From positions 1-40,885 of the forward strand of contig DAHXNI010000048.1 in NCBI GenBank assembly GCA_027365475.1: a DNA stretch of 40,885 bases. Direction: 5' to 3'. Within the stretch, counting starts at the first letter, position 1. Every line of letters begins with the position of its first letter. The position numbers were made by a program, and so were the translations under genes. The notes below the pieces were generated by a model that saw only the letters and a program-made list of their open reading frames with translations, made no database searches and was not told where the DNA came from. Source of the stretch: Pseudomonadota bacterium. GTDB lineage: Bacteria; Pseudomonadota; Gammaproteobacteria; JAKAQQ01. Below, piece after piece: positions 16,599-24,812 of the stretch.

Positions 16599-17330
16599 AT
16601 GAATCAATTTCCACTCGGCGAACATATTTCACAGGAGTTCAATTCAGAACTAGGTGGATTGAGACGCCAGTTGCTTACGATGGGAGGTCTCGTCGAGCAG
16701 CAGATAACCGATGCGCTTAAAGTTCTTCGTGAGGGAGACAGCCAACTCGCCGAAAAACTGTACCACGCGGATCAAGAGATCAACCAGCTTGAAATTGCTC
16801 TCGATGAAGCCGGGAGCCATATCCTGGTTCGAAGACAACCGGCGGCCAGTGATCTGAGGCTGATTTTTGCCATCCTGAAGGCGAGTTCAGATCTTGAACG
16901 TGTTGGTGACGAAGCGTCTAAAATCGGCCGGTTATTTTTATCTTTGCCGATTCAAGAACGGGATCCGACAGGTTTTCACGAGGTGGTAAGACTCGGCGAG
17001 GCTGCACACAGTATTATTCATGGAGCACTTGATGCATTCGCTCGAATTGATGCAAATGCGGCGTTAACTATTCTTCGTGAGGATTTCCGGATTGACCGTG
17101 ATTATGAAAGTTTTATCCGACAGTCGATTACCTACATGATGGAAGATCCAAGAACCATTCGTCGCGTATTCAACAGCCTCTGGATTGGCCGATCAATGGA
17201 GCGAATTGGTGATCACGCCAAAAATATCTGCGAGTATGTGATTTATCTGGTTTACGGAAAGGATGTTCGTCACGTCCGCACTGACGAGATTGAAAAATTG
17301 ATGCATGCTCCTTCAGGGCACACAACGTAA
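16599..17330 (+). CDS. phoU: Phosphate signalling protein PhoU
   Basis: A 243-aa cytoplasmic all-helical protein made of two similar three-helix bundles. Each bundle shows its metal-binding signature: DLERVGDEASKIG (about 98-110) and SMERIGDHAKNICEY (about 206-220). The N-terminus, with HISQEFNSEL and MGGLVEQQI, matches E. coli PhoU. PhoU links the Pst phosphate transporter to PhoR and keeps the Pho regulon off when phosphate is plentiful. It is usually the last gene of pstSCAB-phoU; here it follows olsA by 12 bases and no pst gene lies in the window. That places it with phoBR and ornithine lipid genes instead. dsbB begins 4 bases after its stop. Confidence 0.95.
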   Translation: MNQFPLGEHISQEFNSELGGLRRQLLTMGGLVEQQITDALKVLREGDSQLAEKLYHADQEINQLEIALDEAGSHILVRRQPAASDLRLIFAILKASSDLERVGDEASKIGRLFLSLPIQERDPTGFHEVVRLGEAAHSIIHGALDAFARIDANAALTILREDFRIDRDYESFIRQSITYMMEDPRTIRRVFNSLWIGRSMERIGDHAKNICEYVIYLVYGKDVRHVRTDEIEKLMHAPSGHTT

Positions 17331-17334
17331 GACT

Positions 17335-17829
17335 ATGCTGCGGCGGTTTTTGAATCTTTTGGGCTTTCTGACTTGCGCTGCTCTTCTCGGCTATGCGTAT
17401 TACCTGCAGTACGCACAAGGGCTCACGCCTTGTCCTCTATGCATTCTGCAACGTATCTTCATGGCCTTGCTGGGCCTCATCTTTCTCTTGGCGACGGTCC
17501 ATGATGTCAGGCATTGGGGCAGCCGTTTCTATGGCATGTCCATGATCCTTGTGGGGCTTTTGGGTGCGGCGGTTGCGCTCAGGCAGATCTGGCTCCAGTA
17601 TTTTGCCACTCAGCCACCCACTTCCTGCGCCGCAGGATTCGGGTGGATGTTTCGCCATTTGCCTCCCATCGAGGCGTTACGACTGACATTGTCGGGTAGT
17701 GGCAGCTGCGCAGCGATTCCATGGACTTTCCTCGGACTCAGTATGCCTGTTTGGGTTTTTCTTGCCTTTGTTCTATTAGCCAGTATTGGGAGTTGGGTCA
17801 ACTTCAAAGCTGCCCGAAGGAATTCGTGA
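17335..17829 (+). CDS. dsbB: Disulfide bond formation protein B
   Basis: A 164-aa inner-membrane protein that reoxidises periplasmic DsbA and hands electrons to quinones. Four membrane helices are apparent. The first periplasmic loop has the CPLC pair (C33, C36); the second has C98 and C125, the pair that receives electrons from DsbA. The quinone-site Arg follows the first pair (LQR). The ATG at 17335 is preferred over 17305, which lies inside phoU. It is convergent with dapE, with only 7 bases between the two stop codons and no room for a terminator hairpin. It may be translated with phoU, though no functional link is obvious. No dsbA is in view. Confidence 0.92.
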   Translation: MLRRFLNLLGFLTCAALLGYAYYLQYAQGLTPCPLCILQRIFMALLGLIFLLATVHDVRHWGSRFYGMSMILVGLLGAAVALRQIWLQYFATQPPTSCAAGFGWMFRHLPPIEALRLTLSGSGSCAAIPWTFLGLSMPVWVFLAFVLLASIGSWVNFKAARRNS

Positions 17830-17836
17830 CGCGGGG

Positions 17837-18985
17837 TTATGTGTCTGCTGATGCGGGCATCGTCAGATATCGATCTGCAATTTCCTGATAAGATTCGCAG
17901 AGTGTCAGTAAATCCAAAACGGAAACCCGTTCATCAAATGCATGCAGTCGTTCACTGGGTAGCCCAAGTTCAATGACTTCGCAACCCATGGCGGCAAAGA
18001 AACGTCCATCAGACGTTCCACCGTCGACGCGGAGTTCAGGTTCACTCCCTAATCTTGCTCGAAGCACTTCGCTTGTGCAGGCCCGGAGTCTCCCGGGAAA
18101 TGATAGATAAGGTTCGGCCGAGCGCCGCCAGAGGAGTTCATGTGGACCCTGGATATTTTCTAATATCTGCTGAATCTGGTTCTCTAGCTCAAGGTGTGAG
18201 CGTGTGGGAGGGTAGCGGAGATTGAAGAAAGCGCGCGTTTCGGCAGGAACGACATTCCGGCTAATGGCTTCCGCCTCAATCGATGTGACATGAAAGCTAA
18301 GTGGCGGGAAAATGGTACGTTCGGCATTCGGTTCCAGGCTCATGCACTGGGTGAGAAAGGTCATCAGCCGGTGTATCGTATTGGATTCGGGTGGCACATA
18401 TGCCACATGCCCAGATGATCCCTCGATCCGGATTTGACCGCTCAATGAACCACGTCGCCCGATGCGAATGGCATCTCCTGCCCGAGTTCGTGATGAGGGT
18501 TCTCCGATGATAGCTCCTGTCACGACAACACTTTGTTCGCGAAGATGGCTGAGCACCTTGGAGGTTCCATCAACCGCCGGTCCCTCTTCGTCGCTGGTCA
18601 CCAAAAATGCCAATGTTCCAGGGTGAGCCGGTCGGTCGGTGACCCAAGCAACTGCAGCCTCGACCATTGCGGCTAAGGCGCCTTTCATGTCGATCGCACC
18701 ACGCCCATACAGCCATCCATCGCTCACTACGCCCGCAAAAGGCGGGAGGCTCCAACGAGATTCTGGGCCGGATGGAACCACATCGCTGTGTCCCGCGAAA
18801 ACCAAGACCGGAGATCCGTTCCCGTGGGTTGCCCAGAGATTGGAAACATTTCCGAACGGCAGATCGTGAATTTCGAATCCGACGCATCTGAGCCGATCGG
18901 CAATCAGTTTTTGACATCCGTGATCGTCAGGAGTGACTGATGGGCGCTCGATCAGCTGTCGGGCCAGATTGGTGGTTGGGTTCAT
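17837..18985 (-). CDS. dapE: Succinyl-diaminopimelate desuccinylase
   Basis: A 382-aa dizinc M20-family hydrolase. It removes succinate from N-succinyl-LL-2,6-diaminopimelate, giving LL-diaminopimelate for lysine and peptidoglycan. Metal ligands and catalytic residues are in place: H66 and D68 (FAGHSDVVP), D99 (GRGAIDMKG), and E133/E134 (TSDEEG). The later GGTSDGRFFA block is the proteobacterial DapE signature; the dimerisation domain lies in between (about 180-295). The ATG at 18985 is 9 bases after the dapD stop, so dapC-dapD-dapE are one unit carrying three consecutive steps of the succinylase branch. Length is normal (375 aa in E. coli). Confidence 0.95.
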   Translation of the reverse strand: MNPTTNLARQLIERPSVTPDDHGCQKLIADRLRCVGFEIHDLPFGNVSNLWATHGNGSPVLVFAGHSDVVPSGPESRWSLPPFAGVVSDGWLYGRGAIDMKGALAAMVEAAVAWVTDRPAHPGTLAFLVTSDEEGPAVDGTSKVLSHLREQSVVVTGAIIGEPSSRTRAGDAIRIGRRGSLSGQIRIEGSSGHVAYVPPESNTIHRLMTFLTQCMSLEPNAERTIFPPLSFHVTSIEAEAISRNVVPAETRAFFNLRYPPTRSHLELENQIQQILENIQGPHELLWRRSAEPYLSFPGRLRACTSEVLRARLGSEPELRVDGGTSDGRFFAAMGCEVIELGLPSERLHAFDERVSVLDLLTLCESYQEIADRYLTMPASADT

Positions 18986-18994
18986 GATGCCGGC

Positions 18995-19822
18995 TTATTC
19001 GAGATCACGCAGGATTGCGTTGAGTCCAATCCGTCGGCGCGTCTTTGCATCGACACGTTTTACGATGACTGCACAGTTCAATGCAAAGGTCCCGTCGCGA
19101 CCGGGGCATGTCCCGGGGACAACTACTGCATTTTCGGGGACATGTCCATAGGAGACAGTTCCACTCTGGCGATCCACGATGCGTGTACTGGCGCCGAGGT
19201 ATAATCCCATTGCTAGGACAGCACCCTGATGAACCGTTATGCCTTCTGCAATTTCTGAACGGGCACCGATAAAGCAATCATCTTCAATGATGACCGGTGC
19301 GGACTGAATCGGTTCAAGAACGCCACCAATTCCGACTCCGCCAGATACATGCACCCGGTTTCCGATCTGTGCACCCGACCCAATAGTCGACCAGGTGTCG
19401 ATCAGGCAATCTTCTCCAATGTAGGCACCTATATTGACATAGCACGGCATGAGAACTGTACGTGGTCCGATATGGGCACCTTCACGCACGGTGGCCGGTG
19501 GAGCCACGCGGCAATGACGACGTGACCAGTAATCTGGTTCTCCGGCCGATTGAAGCTGGATTTTGTCGTACCAGCACTGGAGCGTGCCTGTCATGGATTG
19601 ACTGCGTCGGCTCCGGAACAGGAGCAGGATCCCGGATTGAACCCATCCATGAGTCATCCAGCCATCGCTTGTCGGGCTTGCAACGCGAACCGTACCATTT
19701 TCGAGTTCCCGAATAAGCCAGCTCAGGGCCTTGTCGAGATCAACCGGTACCGCATCTGGTGCGATGTCATCCTGATGGTTCCAGTAGTAATCGAAGACCT
19801 TGCGTGCTTCAGCCGTCTGCAT
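18995..19822 (-). CDS. dapD: 2,3,4,5-tetrahydropyridine-2,6-dicarboxylate N-succinyltransferase
   Basis: A 275-aa trimeric enzyme that succinylates tetrahydrodipicolinate using succinyl-CoA, the committed step of the succinylase lysine/diaminopimelate branch. The N-terminal helical part is followed by left-handed beta-helix hexapeptide repeats (about 105-215) in which VLMPCYVNIGAYIGEDCLIDTWST, GAQIGNRVHVSGGVGIGGVLEP and IIEDDCFIGARSEI match E. coli DapD (274 aa) closely. The C-terminus holds PGTCPGRDG and a basic tail. Its ATG shares a base with the dapC stop (TGATG), implying translational coupling. Confidence 0.96.
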   Translation of the reverse strand: MQTAEARKVFDYYWNHQDDIAPDAVPVDLDKALSWLIRELENGTVRVASPTSDGWMTHGWVQSGILLLFRSRRSQSMTGTLQCWYDKIQLQSAGEPDYWSRRHCRVAPPATVREGAHIGPRTVLMPCYVNIGAYIGEDCLIDTWSTIGSGAQIGNRVHVSGGVGIGGVLEPIQSAPVIIEDDCFIGARSEIAEGITVHQGAVLAMGLYLGASTRIVDRQSGTVSYGHVPENAVVVPGTCPGRDGTFALNCAVIVKRVDAKTRRRIGLNAILRDLE

Positions 19823-21021
19823 CAGTAATGCCGTTCGACGAAATGCCTGAGCCGGTTCAGGGCATCACAAGTTTCGTTGAGATCCGGTACCAGTGATATT
19901 CGGATCCTGTTTTTGCCTGGATCTCCATCTGGAGTGGGGCGTGAGAGATACGTGCCTGGAAGGGTCAGGACACCTTCTTCCGCATAAAGCTTGCGCGCGA
20001 ATTGCTCCTCGTCGTCTGGAACCTCCGGCCACAAGTAAAATCCCGCTGGCGGGATCTCAAGAGGCAGAATCGGTTTGAGAATGGTCTCGGCTGCCTGAAA
20101 CTTTTGTCGGTAGAGCTCCCGGTTTAAGATAACATGAGTTTCATCGGACCAAGCCCAAACGCTGGCTTGTTGAATGGGGATGGGCAGGGCACAGCCGTGA
20201 TAGGTCCGATAGCGGTGGAATCCTTCGATCAGCAGGCGGTCTCCTGCAACAAAGCCCGAGCGTAACCCCGGAACACTTGAACGTTTGGAGAGACTATGAA
20301 AAACAACAATGCGTGCAAAACTATCGCGGCCAAGTAGCTGGGCAGCTTCGAGAATACCCAATGGCGGGTGGGTTTCGTCGCTGTAGAGTTCGCTGTAACA
20401 TTCATCGGCAGCCACCACAAAATCATAACGGTCTGCCAGCATGAGTACTTTTTTGTAAAACTCAAGGTCAAGAATCGCACCCGTCGGATTCCCGGGTGAA
20501 CAGAGATAGAGCAACTGGCAATGTCTCCAAGTATCGGCTGGGATCGCCTCAAGACTCGGGACATACTGGGTCTCTGAGAAGGTGTTGAGGAATACCGGCT
20601 GGGCTCCGGCCAGAAGTGCAGCTCCCTCATAGATCTGGTAGAAAGGGTTGGGCATGGCGATCACAGGGGTTTGATGCGGATCAATGACAGTTTGTGCAAA
20701 AGAAAATAACCCTTCGCGCGTACCTGAAACTGGCAAAACCTGGCTGTCCGGATTGAGTTGGCCGGGCTTCAGTGAGAACCGTCGCGTTGCCCAGGCAGCG
20801 ATCGCTTCGCGCAACTCAGGTTCGCCGCGCGCCGTCGGGTAGCGACCCAGATCAACCAATGCTTCTTTCAGGCGAGTTACCAGACCAGGTGGGGCAGAAT
20901 GACGGGGTTCCCCGATCGACATTCGAATGAGGGGGCGATTCTTGGGCGGTGGGTCGTGCGCAATCAGGCGCGCGAGACGCTCGAAGGGATAAGGCAGGAG
21001 GGAATCAAGATTCGGATTCAT
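19822..21021 (-). CDS. dapC: Succinyldiaminopimelate transaminase
   Basis: A 399-aa class I/II PLP aminotransferase. It moves an amino group from glutamate to N-succinyl-2-amino-6-ketopimelate, the step between DapD and DapE. Seen: MSIGEPRHSAPP near the start, the cofactor/substrate segment LYLCSPGNPTGA, the AADECYSELY strand with the Asp contacting the pyridine nitrogen, and SLSKRSSVPGLRSG with the Schiff-base Lys. It belongs to the dedicated proteobacterial DapC group; position directly before dapD and dapE makes this role more likely than a generic aspartate aminotransferase. The start ATG at 21021 lies 48 bases downstream of map. Confidence 0.93.
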   Translation of the reverse strand: MNPNLDSLLPYPFERLARLIAHDPPPKNRPLIRMSIGEPRHSAPPGLVTRLKEALVDLGRYPTARGEPELREAIAAWATRRFSLKPGQLNPDSQVLPVSGTREGLFSFAQTVIDPHQTPVIAMPNPFYQIYEGAALLAGAQPVFLNTFSETQYVPSLEAIPADTWRHCQLLYLCSPGNPTGAILDLEFYKKVLMLADRYDFVVAADECYSELYSDETHPPLGILEAAQLLGRDSFARIVVFHSLSKRSSVPGLRSGFVAGDRLLIEGFHRYRTYHGCALPIPIQQASVWAWSDETHVILNRELYRQKFQAAETILKPILPLEIPPAGFYLWPEVPDDEEQFARKLYAEEGVLTLPGTYLSRPTPDGDPGKNRIRISLVPDLNETCDALNRLRHFVERHY

Positions 21022-21069
21022 GTTAATTCTCGAGAGGATGCATGGTTGGAACCGGAATGGCTAGGATCC

Positions 21070-21891
21070 TCAGATATTCGAATGGAGCAGGCGAATCGCG
21101 TGATCACTACAATCCGGTAATCCCAGAATCGCTTGTTCGTAGTCTGACCAAGTCAAGATCTCATGACCTGCTTCTGTGACGAGAATGGTATGTTCCCATT
21201 GCGCCGAAAGTGAATGATCCCGCGTCACGACAGTCCACCCGTCAGGAAGCGTTTTGACAAAACGCTTCCCGGCGTTCAGCATGGGTTCAATCGTAAAAAC
21301 CATCCCCGGAACGAGCTCAATCCCAGTGTCTGGACTCCCGTAATGGAGCACCTGAGGGTCTTCGTGGAAAGTGTGGCCGATTCCATGTCCGCAGTACTCC
21401 CGAACCACGGACACGCCGTTCTCATTGGCATAATACTCAATGACGCTTCCGATATCTCCGAGATGTCGTCCGGGCGCAACCGCTTGAATCCCCAAAAACA
21501 GGGCGATGCGGGTTGTTTCGACCAGTCGTTTGGCCAAGATGCTTGGTTCTCCGACGAAATACATCCGGCTCGCGTCTCCATGCCAGCCATCCAAAACGAC
21601 GGTTACGTCGATATTCACGATATCGCCAGATTTGAGTTTTTTGGGTCCAGGGATGCCATGGCAGACGACCTGATTGACGGACGTGCAGATCGATTTTGGA
21701 AAACCACGGTAATGGAGAGGGGCCGGACGCGCACCCTGTTTCGCGATGTAGTCGTGGCAAAGGTCATTGAGCTCGCCTGTTGTCACCCCAGGCTGAACGG
21801 CTTGACCAACCATGTTCAGCGTCTCGGCCGTCAACCGGCAGGCACGACGCATTGCGTCTTGCTCGGATGGACTTTTGAGGCTGATCGGCAT
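21070..21891 (-). CDS. map: Methionine aminopeptidase, type I
   Basis: A 273-aa enzyme that removes the N-terminal Met from new proteins. All five metal ligands of the pita-bread fold are in register: D95 and D106 (NIDVTV, GDASRM), H173 (CGHGIGHTF), E202 (TIEPML) and E233 (QWEHTI). There is no N-terminal zinc-finger extension, so it is the ordinary bacterial type Ia form (E. coli 264 aa). It is divergent from rpsB, an arrangement also found in E. coli. In E. coli, glnD and dapD follow; here glnD is absent and dapC-dapD-dapE follow directly. The 297-base divergent region carries the rpsB promoter and leader. Confidence 0.97.
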   Translation of the reverse strand: MPISLKSPSEQDAMRRACRLTAETLNMVGQAVQPGVTTGELNDLCHDYIAKQGARPAPLHYRGFPKSICTSVNQVVCHGIPGPKKLKSGDIVNIDVTVVLDGWHGDASRMYFVGEPSILAKRLVETTRIALFLGIQAVAPGRHLGDIGSVIEYYANENGVSVVREYCGHGIGHTFHEDPQVLHYGSPDTGIELVPGMVFTIEPMLNAGKRFVKTLPDGWTVVTRDHSLSAQWEHTILVTEAGHEILTWSDYEQAILGLPDCSDHAIRLLHSNI

Positions 21892-21947
21892 GCTCGATTA
21901 TTCCAGAACCGGATGGTTCAAAAAAGAGGGGTTGACTTGGCAGCCAT

Positions 21948-21977
21948 TTGATTCAAGAGTCCATTATGTGTTATAAA
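21948..21977 (+). promoter_or_regulatory. Candidate sigma-70 promoter of rpsB
   Basis: TTGATT (21948-21953) and TATAAA (21972-21977) are spaced by 18 bases, giving a start site near 21984 and an untranslated leader of about 205 bases before rpsB. A TTGACT at 21932-21937 has no good -10 at the right distance. Confidence 0.5.
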
Positions 21978-21983
21978 ACTGGG

Positions 21984-22188
21984 CTAATTGTTTCAGGTTC
22001 CGTGACTGAGATCAACCTGTGGCCCTCTGACGTTCCTTCCTCATCGGATTAGGTGCGACAGCGGGTTTCTGCAGGCTGGCCTTCGTCGCTACATACACCA
22101 CACATGAATCATAACCGGACGCCGGGTGCCCTGATATCAAGGGTCGCGGATCGGGATTCATGGAGGGTCAACCCGGAGAGCATAGCCA
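21984..22188 (+). promoter_or_regulatory. Structured rpsB leader, possible S2 autoregulatory site
   Basis: CATGAATC (22103-22110) and GATTCATG (22155-22162) form a perfect 8-bp stem. It encloses two small hairpins, CCGG-ACG-CCGG (22115-22125) and CCCTGATATCAAGGG (22129-22143), giving a three-way junction. CCGGGT (22122-22127) can alternatively pair with ACCCGG (22171-22176), which covers the first two bases of the Shine-Dalgarno GGAG (22175-22178). In Gammaproteobacteria such as E. coli, S2 represses its own rpsB-tsf mRNA through a conserved leader fold. That this leader does so here is inference from position and pairing. Confidence 0.5.
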
Positions 22189-23193
22189 ATGACTGAAGTG
22201 ACGATGCGCACAATGCTGGAAGCAGGTGTCCATTTTGGACACCAAACCCGTTTCCGCAACCCCAAGATGAGTCCCTATATTTTCGGCGAACGCAACAAGA
22301 TCCATATCATCAATCTGGAGAAAACGCTGCCCATGTTTCGCAGTGCCCTGGATTTTATCCGGCGTCTGGCGAATGATGGAGGTGTTGTAGTTTTCGTGGG
22401 CACGAAGCGTGCTGCACGGGATCCGATTGCCCAGGCTGCACTGCGGTGTGATATGCCGTATGTCAATCAGCGGTGGTTGGGTGGGACACTGACCAACTTT
22501 CGGACTCTGCGGCAGTCGGTGCGTCGCTTGGCTGATCTCAGGACGATGGCTGAGGATGGAACCCTTGAGCGTTTATCAAAGCGTGAGAGTTCGAAGATCA
22601 AACGTGAAATGGATAAACTGGAGCGTGCACTCGGGGGAATTCAAAAAATGGAAAATTTGCCTGATGCACTATTCGTGATTGACGTTGGCAAGGAAAGCAT
22701 TGCGGTTCGCGAGGCCAACCGACTCAACATCCCTGTTGTTGCTGTGGTGGATACGAACTATAGCCCCGAACCCATTCAGTATATGTTTCCTGGAAATGAC
22801 GACGCGATCAGTGCGATTGGACTCTACGCGGACGCAATAGCAGATGCCATTATCGAGGGTCGCGCCCTTGCGCCTGTTGCAGAGGTGAATGGTGAGGAAT
22901 TCGTCGAACTCGATGGATCCGGTGAGCCTATGGCATCCGCTGAACAAACAAATCGGCCCTCACGCTCACGCAAAGCCCGCAGTAGAAGTACAGGTCGCGC
23001 TGTTCGTGTGGCCGCATCTGCAGATCCGGCGCCAGCGAAGACGGTGGACCCTGTGCCGGATTCCGTAGGGGTATCGGAAACTCCACCTGCGGTAGATGAG
23101 GCGGCCGCGTCAAAACCAGATTCGGTGAAGCCCAGGCGTCGCCGGGTTGCGCCTTCATCGGGTGGCGAAAGCCCGGAGTCGGCCCATGACTGA
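22189..23193 (+). CDS. rpsB: 30S ribosomal protein S2 with long C-terminal extension
   Basis: A 334-aa protein; the first 240 or so residues are ordinary S2: [46 protein letters not shown], the coiled-coil hairpin region [40 protein letters not shown] and [11 protein letters not shown]2 joins late in 30S assembly and is needed for S1 binding. E. coli S2 ends at 241 aa. Here about 95 residues follow: a basic Ser/Arg patch ([15 protein letters not shown]), a Pro/Ala/Asp-rich linker, then KPRRRR and an acidic end. The tail looks disordered and is in frame to the stop. Because of it the gene overlaps tsf by 8 bases instead of leaving a gap. ATG 22189 has GGAGAG upstream. Confidence 0.97.
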   Translation: MTEVTMRTMLEAGVHFGHQTRFRNPKMSPYIFGERNKIHIINLEKTLPMFRSALDFIRRLANDGGVVVFVGTKRAARDPIAQAALRCDMPYVNQRWLGGTLTNFRTLRQSVRRLADLRTMAEDGTLERLSKRESSKIKREMDKLERALGGIQKMENLPDALFVIDVGKESIAVREANRLNIPVVAVVDTNYSPEPIQYMFPGNDDAISAIGLYADAIADAIIEGRALAPVAEVNGEEFVELDGSGEPMASAEQTNRPSRSRKARSRSTGRAVRVAASADPAPAKTVDPVPDSVGVSETPPAVDEAAASKPDSVKPRRRRVAPSSGGESPESAHD

Positions 23194-24067
23194 GATTTCG
23201 GCACAACTCGTTCGCGAGTTGCGAGAAAGAACAGGCGTCGGCTTTATGGAATGCAAAAAAGCGCTTGTGGAAACTGCGGGCGTCATGGAAGCTGCTATGG
23301 TTTATTTGGAAAAAGCTGGTTTGGCCAAAGCGGATCGCAAATCTTCCCGAGTAGCTGCTGAAGGACGGATTGAGCTTGCAATCACCGAGGGGCAGGGTGG
23401 CGCACTCGTTGAAGTCAACTCAGAAACGGATTTCGTGGCTTCGAGCAGCGATTTCTGCAGCTTTGCACAGAAGGTGGCTGCTTTGGTCGCAGCCGAGAAT
23501 CCTGCGAGCGTTGACGAACTCATGCATATGACGAGCTCATCCGGTAAGTCTCTGGACGAGGAGCGTAAAGCGCTCGTGCTGAGACTCGGTGAGAATGTGG
23601 TCGTCCGGCGTTTTCGACAATTCACGACACGCCGGCATCTTGCTGGGTATATTCATCAGGGTGGTCAAATCGGCGTACTGGTCGAATTCGATGGGGGATC
23701 ACCAGAAGTTGGGCGCAATATCGCACTCCAAATCACCGCGAGTGCACCTCGGTGGCTGGAACCTTCGCGTGTCGATTCTGAATGGCTGGAGAAACAGCGT
23801 GAAATCGCTGAGCACCAGGCTCGCGAAAGCGGCAAACCTCCAGCCATAATGCAGAAAATGGTCGAGGGACGGCTTAAAAAGCTGGTCGAGGAACTATCAC
23901 TGAGTCATCAGGCATATATTAAGGACCCGGAAATCAATGTGATGACCTACATGTCGAAATCGGATGCGAAGGTCATCGATTATGTCCGCTATGCGGTAGG
24001 TGAAGGTATCGAGAAGGAGCAGAAGGATTTTGCTGAAGAAGTGATGGCTCAAGTCAACCGGCGTTGA
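23186..24067 (+). CDS. tsf: Elongation factor Ts
   Basis: A 293-aa guanine-nucleotide exchange factor for EF-Tu. The N-terminal UBA-like domain has [20 protein letters not shown]. The core contains [13 protein letters not shown], with the TDFV motif that inserts into EF-Tu and expels Mg-[16 protein letters not shown] and [15 protein letters not shown] follow, and the C-terminal YAVGEGIEK segment matches E. coli (283 aa). ATG 23186 is chosen: it aligns with family starts and has GGAG about 8 bases upstream inside the end of rpsB. The overlap ATGACTGA with rpsB suggests coupled translation, unlike E. coli, where a gap with an attenuator separates the genes. Confidence 0.97.
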   Translation: MTEISAQLVRELRERTGVGFMECKKALVETAGVMEAAMVYLEKAGLAKADRKSSRVAAEGRIELAITEGQGGALVEVNSETDFVASSSDFCSFAQKVAALVAAENPASVDELMHMTSSSGKSLDEERKALVLRLGENVVVRRFRQFTTRRHLAGYIHQGGQIGVLVEFDGGSPEVGRNIALQITASAPRWLEPSRVDSEWLEKQREIAEHQARESGKPPAIMQKMVEGRLKKLVEELSLSHQAYIKDPEINVMTYMSKSDAKVIDYVRYAVGEGIEKEQKDFAEEVMAQVNRR

Positions 24068-24807
24068 TACGGGGCCAAGCAAGGGTGGCACTCAAATACC
24101 GGCGGATTCTGCTTAAACTCAGCGGTGAAGCACTGATGGGTCACTCCGACTTCGGGATCGACCCGGATGTACTCCATTTCTGGGCACATGAAATTGCCGC
24201 AGCAAACGCTGCTGGAGTCGAACTGGGTGTCGTTGTGGGCGGAGGGAATTTCTTTCGTGGAGCCGGTCTGGCGGCTACTGGCATGGATCGGGTTACAGCG
24301 GATCAGATGGGCATGCTGGCGACCGTCATGAATAGTCTGGCTCTACAGGACGCGTTGGAACGAGATGGCCTTAAGGTTCGGGTAATGTCTGCCATACGGG
24401 TCAATCAGATTTGTGAGGATTACATCCGGCGACGAGCCATTCGGCACCTAGAAAAGGGGCGTATTCTCGTTTTTGCTGCCGGCACAGGAAATCCTTTTTT
24501 TACGACAGATACTGCAGCGACACTCCGTGCTATTGAAATCGGTGCTGAGGTGCTCCTCAAAGCGACCCAGGTGGATGGTGTTTATTCCAGTGATCCACAA
24601 AGCGATACGCATGCCACGCGTTATACCCATATTTCATTTGACGAACTGCTGAAGCGCGGACTTGGGGTCATGGATGATACGGCGGCTGTGATGTGCCGCG
24701 ATCATGCCATTCCAGTTCGGGTATTTGAAACCCGGCATGTGGGCGCCTTGACAGCAATTGCTCAAGGTAATGAGGATATTGGCACCTTGGTCGACAACCG
24801 GACATAA
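24064..24807 (+). CDS. pyrH: Uridylate kinase
   Basis: A hexameric UMP kinase of the amino-acid-kinase fold, about 247 aa, making UDP from UMP and ATP. Seen: [13 protein letters not shown] (phosphate loop), [48 protein letters not shown] and [15 protein letters not shown]. All are close to E. coli PyrH (241 aa). The start is uncertain: TTG 24064 overlaps the tsf stop by 4 bases, while GTG 24085 gives [12 protein letters not shown], closer to family length. Placed in the usual rpsB-tsf-pyrH-frr order, so expression is tied to translation factors. Confidence 0.95.
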   Translation: MIRGQARVALKYRRILLKLSGEALMGHSDFGIDPDVLHFWAHEIAAANAAGVELGVVVGGGNFFRGAGLAATGMDRVTADQMGMLATVMNSLALQDALERDGLKVRVMSAIRVNQICEDYIRRRAIRHLEKGRILVFAAGTGNPFFTTDTAATLRAIEIGAEVLLKATQVDGVYSSDPQSDTHATRYTHISFDELLKRGLGVMDDTAAVMCRDHAIPVRVFETRHVGALTAIAQGNEDIGTLVDNRT

Positions 24808-24812
24808 ATATC

